Below are positions 6,411-11,720 of a stretch of 11,720 bases of DNA, one piece after another. Each line of letters opens with the position of its first letter. Within the stretch, counting starts at the first letter, position 1. The stretch is from Methanoregulaceae archaeon (GTDB lineage Archaea > Halobacteriota > Methanomicrobia > Methanomicrobiales > Methanospirillaceae), in contig DUGU01000066.1 of the NCBI GenBank assembly GCA_013331215.1, forward strand, positions 1-11,720, given 5' to 3'. The notes beneath the pieces are model-generated. The model was not told the origin of the DNA and made no database searches. It saw only the letters and a list, made by a program, of their open reading frames with translations. The position numbers were made by a program, and so were the translations under genes.

Positions 6411-6418
6411 TACATAAG
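6411..6418 (-). promoter_or_regulatory. TATA-like box for the CNNM/CorC-PPC operon
   Basis: The minus strand reads CTTATGTA. Its centre is about 32 bases before the ATG at 6382 but about 79 bases before the GTG at 6335. Nearly every other promoter here sits about 26-33 bases before its start codon, so the ATG is the better match to the promoter. Confidence 0.45.
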
Positions 6419-6426
6419 GTTTCCAG

Positions 6427-6435
6427 AAAAAGGGG
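6427..6435 (-). terminator. C/T-tract terminator after the PRC-barrel gene
   Basis: The minus strand reads CCCCTTTTT shortly after the TGA at 6443-6441, before the promoter of the next gene. Confidence 0.5.
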
Positions 6436-6440
6436 AAGTA

Positions 6441-6863
6441 TCAGCGCGGCGGCTCGCCCGTGCCGGGCCAGTAGGGGGTGTACCCGTAGTGGGTGTAGAC
6501 GTCCGAGAGCCAGTTCGTGTCGGCCGTGGTCGGGTAGTGGTCGCGGTCGAAGCCCGGCGCCGTCTTGAGGGTCTCCTCGTCCAGGTCGAGAACGAACTGC
6601 CGTTCGTCCGATCTCTTCATCAGGGCCTCCCACGGGATCGCGAAGAGCTTGTCGCCCATGCCGAGGAAGCCGCCGTAGGCGAGGACCGCGTACGCGATCC
6701 GCCCGCTCGCGACGTCGATCATCAGTTCCTGGATCTTGCCGAGGTCGTCGCCATTCAGGTTCCGGACCGCGCTGCCGACGATCGTGCTCGACCGCATCAC
6801 TCGGGGACCGCCGCGCGCAGCGGCGCCAGCGCTCATTATGTCGGGGTTCTGCATTGCCGTCAC
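6441..6863 (-). CDS. PRC-barrel domain protein
   Basis: This soluble protein has 140 residues from a GTG at 6863, or 137 from the ATG at 6854. The PRC-barrel (about 23-102) shows MRSSTIVGSAVRNLNGDDLG, then KIQELMIDVASGRIAYAVL, GGFLGMGDKLFAIPW (64-78) and FVLDLDEETLKTAPGF (90-105). A short aromatic tail rich in Tyr, Trp and Pro follows. PRC-barrels occur in RimM, photosynthetic reaction-centre subunit H and many stand-alone archaeal stress-associated proteins; the role here is unknown. The TATA-like box at 6890-6895 predicts a start near 6866, which favours the GTG as a leaderless start; an ATG-led protein would have a leader of about 12 bases. The gene lies downstream of chaB on the same strand, 61 bases away, with its own promoter. 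Confidence 0.85.
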   Translation of the reverse strand: MTAMQNPDIMSAGAAARGGPRVMRSSTIVGSAVRNLNGDDLGKIQELMIDVASGRIAYAVLAYGGFLGMGDKLFAIPWEALMKRSDERQFVLDLDEETLKTAPGFDRDHYPTTADTNWLSDVYTHYGYTPYWPGTGEPPR

Positions 6864-6889
6864 TCGACCGCTCCCTTCGTGGTCCGCCT

Positions 6890-6895
6890 ATATCA
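6890..6895 (-). promoter_or_regulatory. TATA-like box for the PRC-barrel gene
   Basis: The minus strand reads GATATA, centred about 30 bases before the GTG at 6863. Confidence 0.45.
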
Positions 6896-6924
6896 AAGTA
6901 TGGCCCTTTGAATCCCAATACGTT

Positions 6925-7155
6925 CTACTTTTTCCTCCACTCGCCGGACTTCTCGTCCTTTGCGTACTCCTTCTCGACCGCGGACCACGCCACGGCGTGA
7001 GCCGTCTCCTCCTGCGTTCCGCCGAGCTTCCGCTCTTTGGGCTCACGGTACTCGTCCCAGGCGTTGTTGAACGCGGCCCGGTAGATCTCCTGAGCGTGGC
7101 GCGGCAGAACGTTCCGGACCCGCTCGGGCAGGTCCTCGATGGTCTTGTAGGGCAT
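6925..7155 (-). CDS. chaB: ChaB family protein
   Basis: This 76-residue protein starts [20 protein letters not shown], the standard opening of ChaB. It continues with [16 protein letters not shown] (21-36) and [17 protein letters not shown] (52-68), covering the whole family, which is usually about 60-80 residues. E. coli ChaB is named as a regulator of the cation antiporter ChaA, but no chaA is visible here and the archaeal role is unproven. The ATG at 7155-7153 is chosen because the family begins there and a TATA-like box (GTATGTAC, 7184-7177 on the minus strand) lies about 26 bases before it. A longer frame from 7182 adds nine non-family residues. The gene ends in TAG (6927-6925), a genuine stop that matters for reading the amber codon in katE. 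Confidence 0.9.
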   Translation of the reverse strand: MPYKTIEDLPERVRNVLPRHAQEIYRAAFNNAWDEYREPKERKLGGTQEETAHAVAWSAVEKEYAKDEKSGEWRKK

Positions 7156-7207
7156 GGCATGGCCTCTGCAGCACTGGTACATACGTCTTCCGCTCCCGTG
7201 GCCCGGG

Positions 7208-7462
7208 TCAGTCGCGGCGGAGGGCGCGCCAGCCGTCCCCGCACGCCTCGACGAAGAGCACTGGCCGCCCCCGGACGACCGCCGGCTTCGGGGCCCTGCC
7301 GCGGTCGCAGTCGAGCCGGCCCGCGGCCGAATCCCGGTTGTCGAGCGTGACGACTACGACGACGCCGACTCCGAGCGCCCCTGTCCGCTTCCTGCATCGG
7401 ACCAGTGTGGCCCAGCGAGGTCTTCTGAGATTATTCGAGACACATGCTACCGAAAGACTCAT
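7208..7462 (-). CDS. Candidate small or decayed coding segment in the chaB-katE gap
   Basis: The chaB-katE gap (7156-7496) is over 300 bases. On the minus strand, from about 7390 down to a TGA at 7210-7208, one frame has almost only G or C at third positions and reads like protein: [20 protein letters not shown], then [20 protein letters not shown]. Further upstream the same frame to the ATG at 7462 loses this codon pattern, so that start is doubtful. An ATG at 7397, placed well behind an AT-rich box near 7428, is in another frame. I do not recognise the protein. It may be a small gene, a remnant, or another small-indel case. Confidence 0.3.
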   Translation of the reverse strand: MSLSVACVSNNLRRPRWATLVRCRKRTGALGVGVVVVVTLDNRDSAAGRLDCDRGRAPKPAVVRGRPVLFVEACGDGWRALRRD

Positions 7463-7467
7463 TTTAC
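7461..7467 (+). promoter_or_regulatory. TATA-like box for the catalase gene
   Basis: ATTTTAC is centred about 33 bases before the ATG at 7497, giving a predicted leader of about 7 bases. No strong Shine-Dalgarno sequence precedes the ATG. Confidence 0.4.
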
Positions 7468-7496
7468 CTGCACCAAAGTGGACTCCGGGAAACACC

Positions 7497-8837
7497 ATGC
7501 CTCCCAACAACTCGAAGGACAAGCAGCTCGAGCCGTATCGTGAGGACCCTCGCGATACGACCCTCACGACCGACCAGGGGGTCCCGATCCCCGACACGGA
7601 CACCACGCTCAAGGCCGGCGAGCGCGGCCCCGACCTCCTCGAGGACTTCCACTTCCGCGAACGGATCACGCACTTCGACCACGAGCCGATCCCCGAACGG
7701 GTCGTCCACGCCCGCGGGTCGGCCGCGCACGGCTACTTCGAGTGCACCCGCGCATTGGGGGAGTTTACGAAGGCGGCGTTCCTCGCCGAGGCCGGAAAGC
7801 GGACCCCGGTCTTCGTCCGGTTCAGCCAGGTTGTCGGAAACAAGGGCTCGGCCGACACGGTCCGCGACGTCCGGGGGTTCGCGACCAAGTTCTACACCGA
7901 GGACGGCAACTACGACCTCGTCGGGAACAACATCCCGGTCTTCTTCATCCAGGACGCGATCAAGTTCCCGGACCTTGTCCACGCGATCAAGCCCGAGCAG
8001 GACCACCACATGCCGCAGGCCTCGTCGGCCCACGACACCTTCTGGGACTTCATCTCCCTGATGCCGGAGTCGATGCACATGATCATGTGGCTGATGTCGG
8101 ACCGTGCAGTCGTCCGGTCGTACCGGATGATGGAGGGGTTTGGCGTCAACACCTACCGGTTCGTGAACGGAGAGGGGCGGGCATTCTTCGTGAAGTTCCA
8201 CTGGAAGCCGGTGCTCGGAATCCGCTCGCTCGCCTGGGACGAGGCCCAGAAGCTCTGCGGCAAGGACGCCGACTGGCTTCGTCGCGACCTCTGGGAGGCG
8301 ATCGAGCTCGGCGATTTCCCGACCTTCGAGTTCGGGGTCCAGCTGATCCCCGAGGACGAGGAGGACCGATTCGACTTCGACGTTCTGGACGCGACCAAGA
8401 TCTGGCCCGAGGAGGAGGTGCCGGTCCAGTTCTGCGGCAGGCTTGTCCTCGACCGGAACCCCGACAACTTCTTTGCCGAGACCGAGCAGGTCGCGTTCTG
8501 CCCGGGCAACCTCGTGCCGGGGGTCGACGTCTCGGAGGACCCGCTCCTCCAGGGCCGGCTCTTCTCGTACATCGACACCCAGATCAGCCGGCTCGGCGGC
8601 CCGAACTTCACCGAGCTTCCGATCAACCGGCCGGTCGCACCGGTCCACAACTACCATCGCGACGCGATGCACCGGCAGACGATCAACACGGGCAAGGCGA
8701 ACTACTTCCCGAACTCGATCGGCGACGGCCGGCCGGTCCCGGCCGACCCGGCCCGGGGCTTCGTCTCGCACCCGGTGCCCACGGCAGGGACCAAGATCCG
8801 GGCCCGGGGCCCGAAGTTCGCCGACCACTTCACCTAG
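7497..8837 (+). CDS. katE: Large-subunit (HPII-type) catalase, core domain, ending at an in-frame TAG
   Basis: Catalase converts hydrogen peroxide to water and oxygen with heme. These 446 residues hold the whole catalase core: the distal histidine in [13 protein letters not shown] (H71), the asparagine pair in [14 protein letters not shown] (N144/N145), and the proximal heme ligand tyrosine in [18 protein letters not shown] (Y358, with R354). The EQVAFCPGN segment (330-338) has Cys where E. coli HPII has the His392 that cross-links to its heme tyrosine. The frame is stopped by TAG at 8835-8837, yet the next codons in the same frame (AALFWNSMSEPERRHI) continue the family alignment; homologues, as I recall them, read DHFSQA-LFWNS here, so Gln (CAG) is expected at the TAG. 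The truncated product keeps all active-site residues but loses the helical segment and DJ-1-like domain. Reading through would give 698 positions, close to large-subunit catalases. The ATG at 7497 fits the promoter; the open frame begins earlier at 7338. Confidence 0.9.
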   Translation: MPPNNSKDKQLEPYREDPRDTTLTTDQGVPIPDTDTTLKAGERGPDLLEDFHFRERITHFDHEPIPERVVHARGSAAHGYFECTRALGEFTKAAFLAEAGKRTPVFVRFSQVVGNKGSADTVRDVRGFATKFYTEDGNYDLVGNNIPVFFIQDAIKFPDLVHAIKPEQDHHMPQASSAHDTFWDFISLMPESMHMIMWLMSDRAVVRSYRMMEGFGVNTYRFVNGEGRAFFVKFHWKPVLGIRSLAWDEAQKLCGKDADWLRRDLWEAIELGDFPTFEFGVQLIPEDEEDRFDFDVLDATKIWPEEEVPVQFCGRLVLDRNPDNFFAETEQVAFCPGNLVPGVDVSEDPLLQGRLFSYIDTQISRLGGPNFTELPINRPVAPVHNYHRDAMHRQTINTGKANYFPNSIGDGRPVPADPARGFVSHPVPTAGTKIRARGPKFADHFT

Positions 8838-9593
8838 GCCGCGCTCTTCTGGAACTCGATGTCGGAGCCGGAGCGTCGACACATCGTCCGGGCCTTCCAC
8901 TTCGAGCTCGGCAAGGTCGGATCGGCGTTCGTCCGGCAGCGGATGGTCGACCTGCTCGGAAACGTTTCGGGGGAGCTTGCCGCGATCGTCGCGGAGGGGA
9001 TCAACTGCACCCCGCCGCTCGAGTCGAAGCCCCCGGCCTCGATGAAGGCCTCGCCCGCGCTCAGCCAGGAGAACACGGTCGGGGGCACGGTCGCCTCCCG
9101 CCGGATCGCGGTCCTCGCTGCGGACGGGTTCGACTTCGATGCGCTCGAGCGGGTCAGGCTCGCGATCCGCGAGGCCGGGGCCCACGCGAAGGTGATCGGG
9201 CCCACGGGCCGAGCCATCGTCGCGTCCGACGGGCGCGAACTCGCTCCGGACTTCACCCTGCTCACGGCCTCGTCGGTCCTGTTCGATGCATCCCTCGTCG
9301 CCGACGGCGACGAGTCGGTCGCTGCCCTCGTTCGGCTCGGCCCGGCCCTCCACTGGGTCAACGAGACCTACGCCCACTGCAAGGCGCTCGGGGGTCTGGG
9401 GGCCGGGGCGGTCCTCCTCTCGGCCAGTGACATCCCCGGGGTCGAGTTCGAAGGCGAGGGGGTGCAGAGCCATCTAGGCGTCGTGACCGCGCCGCCGGAT
9501 GTCTTCGGCGAGTTTATGGACGTGTTCCTCGCGGCGGTCGCGGCTCACCGGCACTGGGAGCGCGAGGGTCCGGCAACCGGCGTGCCGGCATAG
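8838..9593 (+). pseudogene. katE: C-terminal part of the interrupted HPII catalase (DJ-1/PfpI-like domain)
   Basis: This is the continuation of the catalase in the same frame after the TAG, ending at TAG 9591-9593. The first part (LFWNSMSEPERRHIVRAFHF, then ELGKVGSAFVRQRMVDLLG) is the helical stretch that follows the core in large-subunit catalases. From about position 535 of the whole protein, RRIAVLAADGFDFDALERVR opens the flavodoxin-like DJ-1/PfpI-type domain, which ends with PPDVFGEFMDVFLAAVAAH. The domain looks undamaged, with no further stop or frameshift, so the interruption is recent, an error, or bypassed. The first ATG here is 8859 (Met455 of the fusion), which lies inside the conserved helix, and no good ribosome-binding site precedes it. 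Independent translation is therefore unlikely though possible. Confidence 0.82.
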
Positions 9594-9608
9594 GGGAGGC
9601 GGCGCGGT

Positions 9609-9617
9609 CCCCTTTTC
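9609..9617 (+). terminator. C/T-tract terminator after katE
   Basis: CCCCTTTTC lies 16 bases after the final TAG, the same kind of tract seen after other genes in the window. Confidence 0.45.
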
Positions 9618-9633
9618 TGCAGGGACCGACAGC

Positions 9634-9640
9634 CATTTAT
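9634..9640 (+). promoter_or_regulatory. TATA-like box for the zinc-ribbon gene
   Basis: CATTTAT is centred about 28 bases before the ATG at 9665, predicting a leaderless mRNA. It closely resembles the box before rnhC. Confidence 0.5.
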
Positions 9641-9664
9641 CCGGTCCCCGCCCGATCTGAAGCA

Positions 9665-9901
9665 ATGGCAGACGATGATTACGTCCACGTGACCTGCCAC
9701 GCCTGCGAGGGCGCGGGCTGCACGAACTGCGGCCGCCGGGGCTGGGTCGAGGTCCGCCCGCCCGCGACTCCATGCCCCCACTGCGGAGGCGAATGCTGCA
9801 TCTACTGCGGGTACACGGGCTGGGCCGATCTGCGACCGAAGTACGATAACGAGGAGACCGCCGCGGCCGGGCGATGCGATCGGTCCGGGTGCTGCGACTG
9901 A
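9665..9901 (+). CDS. Small protein with two repeated zinc-ribbon units
   Basis: This 78-residue protein is built from two copies of one 22-residue unit starting 26 residues apart (11-32 and 37-58): C-x2-C-x4-C-x2-C-G-x2-G-W-x2-(V/L)-R-P. The copies read CHACEGAGCTNCGRRGWVEV and CPHCGGECCIYCGYTGWADL, each followed by RP. Each unit has four cysteines suited to one zinc ion and resembles the CxxC pairs of DnaJ-type zinc fingers. A short acidic linker and a final cysteine cluster (C71, C76, C77) follow. The function is unknown; binding of protein or nucleic acid is possible. The start is supported by the TATA-like box. The next gene has its own promoter, so it need not be an operon partner. Confidence 0.8.
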   Translation: MADDDYVHVTCHACEGAGCTNCGRRGWVEVRPPATPCPHCGGECCIYCGYTGWADLRPKYDNEETAAAGRCDRSGCCD

Positions 9902-9923
9902 CCGCGCTGCCCGGGCACGATCG

Positions 9924-9932
9924 TTTTGATAC
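9924..9932 (+). promoter_or_regulatory. TATA-like box for the tautomerase gene
   Basis: TTTTGATAC is centred about 28 bases before the ATG at 9956, predicting a leaderless mRNA. Confidence 0.45.
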
Positions 9933-9955
9933 GCGTCCGGGTCGAGATCTGATCC

Positions 9956-10141
9956 ATGCCCGTCGTCACGATCGAGATGGCCGTCGGCCGCACCCTCGAG
10001 CAGAAGCGCCGCGTCGTCGAAGAGGTCACGGCCACGCTCGTCTCCGTCCTGAAGGTCGACCCCGCCGAGATTACGATTCTGGTCCACGAACTCCCGCGCG
10101 AGAGCATCGCCAAGGCCGGCCGGCTCCTCTCCGAACGGTAG
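9956..10141 (+). CDS. 4-oxalocrotonate tautomerase-like protein
   Basis: This 61-residue protein has the length and pattern of single-domain tautomerases: MPVVTIEMAVGRTLEQKRRV, then VEEVTATLVSVLKVDPAEIT and a second strand ILVHELPRES. After removal of Met, Pro1 would be the catalytic base, and Arg11 of the canonical enzyme is also present. By position, the canonical Arg39 is replaced by Thr and Phe50 by Ile, so the classical 4-oxalocrotonate reaction is doubtful and the true substrate is unknown. Such proteins act as homo-oligomers. It ends in TAG, opposite the convergent PPOX-like gene. Confidence 0.85.
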   Translation: MPVVTIEMAVGRTLEQKRRVVEEVTATLVSVLKVDPAEITILVHELPRESIAKAGRLLSER

Positions 10142-10144
10142 GAA

Positions 10145-10162
10145 CCGCGCCGTTCAGCGCGG
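10145..10162. terminator. Possible hairpin between convergent genes
   Basis: CCGCGC and GCGCGG form a 6-base stem around a 6-base loop, four bases after the tautomerase stop and about 50 bases beyond the PPOX-like gene's stop. There is no T tract, and such GC-rich pairs arise easily in DNA of this composition, so a termination role is only possible. Confidence 0.25.
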
Positions 10163-10209
10163 CGAATCGCCTCCAGCGTGGCATAGCTCTCGGGGGCCGT
10201 CGCGCCGGG

Positions 10210-10683
10210 CTATCCCGTGCGTCGGCCGGTGATCGAGATCGGGTCGAGCCTGACCACGACCATCGCGTCGAGGGCGGCCTCGGGGTATCCGTCGGGGACC
10301 GCTCCGGTATATTTTCGCGCGAACGCGTCGAGGGCGGAACGCCGTTCCCCGGGGTCGTCGACGACTGCGCACCGCGCGGTCCCGGCGACCGAGGAGGCGC
10401 GCATGCCCGTGGCGCAGGCCGTCGCGCCCGGCACCACGGCCGCGTGCGCTACGGCAGCGAAGCCGGCGCGAGGGTCGGCCAGCAGGAGGTCGAGCTTGCG
10501 TCCGGCCGCCGCCATGTGCAGGTAGATTCCGCCGCCGGCGAGGGCGACGCAGAGCGGGACGACGTATGGTGCACCCCCGTCGTTCAGGGCGAGCATGAGG
10601 TACGGAGCCTCGTCGAACAACGCCCGGCACCAGGCGGGGTCCGTCACCTCTTTCTCGGCCCGGCACATGGGCGTCACGTTCAT
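10210..10683 (-). CDS. Pyridoxamine 5'-phosphate oxidase-like (NimA-type) flavin-binding protein
   Basis: This 157-residue protein has the split-barrel pattern of the PPOX/NimA group: an opening AEKEVTDPAWCRALFDEAPY, then LMLALNDGGAPYVVPLCVAL, GGIYLHMAAAGRKLDLLLAD and PRAGFAAVAHA, and a late segment FARKYTGAVPDGYPEAALDA, then MVVVRLDPISITGRRTG. Members bind FMN or F420 and often reduce nitro or other compounds; the substrate cannot be told from sequence. The ATG at 10683 is used; the ATG at 10668, five codons later, matches the usual start of relatives (M-R-K-E-opening) about as well. An AT-rich box at 10724-10730 lies 44 bases upstream, giving a leader of about 18 bases. The gene is divergent from mre11 and convergent with the tautomerase gene, and ends in TAG. 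Confidence 0.85.
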   Translation of the reverse strand: MNVTPMCRAEKEVTDPAWCRALFDEAPYLMLALNDGGAPYVVPLCVALAGGGIYLHMAAAGRKLDLLLADPRAGFAAVAHAAVVPGATACATGMRASSVAGTARCAVVDDPGERRSALDAFARKYTGAVPDGYPEAALDAMVVVRLDPISITGRRTG

Positions 10684-10723
10684 CGCGTACGCACGGACTA
10701 CATCTTGAAGGTATCGCGGACCG

Positions 10724-10730
10724 CATATAT
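10724..10730. promoter_or_regulatory. Near-symmetric TATA box between the PPOX-like gene and mre11
   Basis: CATATAT on the plus strand reads ATATATG on the minus strand. It is the only strong AT-rich element in the 103-base gap. It would place transcription starts near 10754 for mre11 (leader about 33 bases) and near 10701 for the PPOX-like gene (leader about 18 bases), so one box may serve both directions. Confidence 0.45.
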
Positions 10731-10786
10731 CAGGGGAACATGGCAGGGATAATGGGCGGAGCCGAGGCACTGCGGAGAGGGGCGGG

Positions 10787-11720
10787 ATGACCTTCCGCTT
10801 CGCCCATCTCGCCGACCTCCACGTCGGGGCCTGGCGCGAGCGGGCGCTGGCCGAGACCGGTCTCGCGGCCGTCAGGACCGCGTTCGAGCGGTGCATCGAG
10901 GAACGCGTCGACTTCATCGTGATCGCCGGCGACCTCTTCGACGCCACCCTGCCGGACATGGCCCACGTGCGCGAGACGGCCGAGGTCCTGCGCCGGGTCC
11001 GCGAGGCCGGGATCCCGGTTTACGCGACCTACGGCTCGCACGACTACAGCCCGAGCGCGACCTCGGTGATCGACGTGCTCGAGGCCTCGGGGCTCTTCAT
11101 GAAGCTGATGGCCACGGACGTCGCGGGCGAGGGCGAGGACGCCCTGGTCCGGCCGCGGTTCGTCGTGGATCCGAAGACGGGGGCGAAGCTCGCGGGCCTC
11201 TCGGGCCGGCAGCGGTCGCTCGAACGCGAGTACTACCGGCGCCTCGACCACGCGTACCTCATGGACGAGCCCGGGTTCAAGGTCTTCGTCTTCCACTCGG
11301 CCCTCGACGAGGTCCTGCCCGAGCACGAGCGGCACGCCGAGTCCATGCCGCGGGCGTTCCTCCCGCCGGGGTTCGACTACTACGCGGGGGGCCACATCCA
11401 CACCCGGATCGAGGCCCGGATTCCCGGCGGTCGCGGCATCCTCGCGTACCCCGGCCCCCTCCTCGGCCACCAGTACGGCGACCTCGAGCGCGCCCGCGAC
11501 ACGCCGCGGGGCTTCTTTATCGTGACCGCGGACGAGACCGTGACCGACCTCTCCTTTGTCGAGGTCCCACTTCCGCCCGTGGTCCTCCACGAGCTCCGGG
11601 CCGACGGCCGCACGGCCGGCGAGGTCGCCCGCGAGCTCGAGGCGGCCGTCGTCTCGCAGCCGCACGAGGGCGCGATCGTGCTCGTCCGCGCCCGGGGCAG
11701 GCTCGCGGCCGGCGACCCGC
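10787..11720 (+). CDS. mre11: Mre11 DNA repair nuclease (3' end beyond window)
   Basis: Mre11 works with Rad50 to process DNA double-strand breaks, using two metal ions for exo- and endonuclease activity. The 311 visible codons carry the calcineurin-like phosphoesterase motifs in order: HLADLHVG (7-14; D10, H12), AGDLFD (47-52; D49), GSHD (83-86; H85, D86), VFVFHSALDE (166-175; H170) and GGHIHTR (201-207; H203, H205). In many Mre11 proteins the third motif is GNHD with a metal-binding Asn; here it is GSHD. The start at 10787 is supported by GGAGAGG six bases upstream, one of the few clear Shine-Dalgarno sites in the window, and by the family's usual N-terminus. Rad50 would be expected just downstream, outside the window. 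Confidence 0.93.
   Translation, partial: MTFRFAHLADLHVGAWRERALAETGLAAVRTAFERCIEERVDFIVIAGDLFDATLPDMAHVRETAEVLRRVREAGIPVYATYGSHDYSPSATSVIDVLEASGLFMKLMATDVAGEGEDALVRPRFVVDPKTGAKLAGLSGRQRSLEREYYRRLDHAYLMDEPGFKVFVFHSALDEVLPEHERHAESMPRAFLPPGFDYYAGGHIHTRIEARIPGGRGILAYPGPLLGHQYGDLERARDTPRGFFIVTADETVTDLSFVEVPLPPVVLHELRADGRTAGEVARELEAAVVSQPHEGAIVLVRARGRLAAGDP

Noticed and set aside
5178..6911. Very long plus-strand open frame opposite the CNNM/CorC and PRC-barrel genes
   Set aside because: Its Arg/Asp/Gly-rich composition and the absence of any domain are typical of antisense frames in GC-rich DNA, while the minus strand encodes clear families.
8835..8837. Genome-wide TAG reassignment to pyrrolysine
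   Set aside because: TAG is a believable true stop in chaB, the tautomerase, the PPOX-like gene and the katE 3' end, and no pyl genes are visible. Local readthrough remains open.
7464..9473. Long minus-strand open frame antisense to katE
   Set aside because: It is a compositional shadow of the catalase gene with no recognisable motif.
10740..10790. Sixteen-codon open frame overlapping the mre11 start as ATGA
   Set aside because: The predicted transcription start (about 10754) lies downstream of its ATG, and the sequence shows no family features.
1..11720. tRNA, rRNA, CRISPR, insertion sequence or attachment site
   Set aside because: Reading both strands showed no cloverleaf with the usual conserved bases, no regularly spaced repeats, no transposase or integrase motif, and no long terminal repeats.

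Overview
The window looks like a fragment of a high-GC euryarchaeal chromosome, most likely from a methanogen near Methanomicrobiales. This rests on an Mre11-type nuclease, an ACT/DUF5612 protein, a DUF2769 protein, DUF4013 membrane proteins, and short AT-rich TATA-like boxes about 26-33 bases before many start codons, which implies leaderless or nearly leaderless mRNAs. Coding third positions are almost all G or C. I see no rRNA, tRNA, CRISPR array, insertion sequence or phage gene.

Layout: (a) 1-1314, minus strand: a tightly overlapping operon of an ACT/DUF5612 protein, a TsaC/Sua5 L-threonylcarbamoyladenylate synthase and the start of a possible nucleotidyltransferase. (b) 1375-2791, minus strand: a tandem pair of DUF4013 membrane proteins. 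The promoter-proximal copy is intact, and the distal copy is frameshifted in a run of seven G. Both have a palindrome at the start codon. (c) 2945-4640, plus strand: ribonuclease HIII, then a DUF2769 cysteine-rich protein coupled by an ATGA overlap to a small membrane protein. (d) 4615-7155, minus strand: ChaB-like protein, PRC-barrel protein, then a CNNM/CorC-type membrane protein coupled to a PPC (DUF296) protein. (e) 7497-9593, plus strand: a large-subunit HPII-type catalase interrupted by one in-frame TAG between its catalase core and its C-terminal DJ-1/PfpI-like domain. (f) 9665-10141, plus strand: a duplicated zinc-ribbon protein and a 4-oxalocrotonate-tautomerase-like protein. (g) 10210-11720: a PPOX/NimA-like flavin-binding protein divergent from the start of mre11, which runs off the window.

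How the genes relate: the first operon makes a tRNA t6A precursor, and the rnhC and mre11 genes serve nucleic-acid repair. The catalase, PPOX-like protein, ChaB and PRC-barrel proteins could form a loose oxidative or ionic stress group, but that grouping is inference. No new defence or metabolic system is evident. The most notable signals are the amber codon inside katE, the two places where one extra G in a homopolymer would restore a normal gene, the paired leader palindromes of the DUF4013 genes, and RNase HIII in an archaeal setting.
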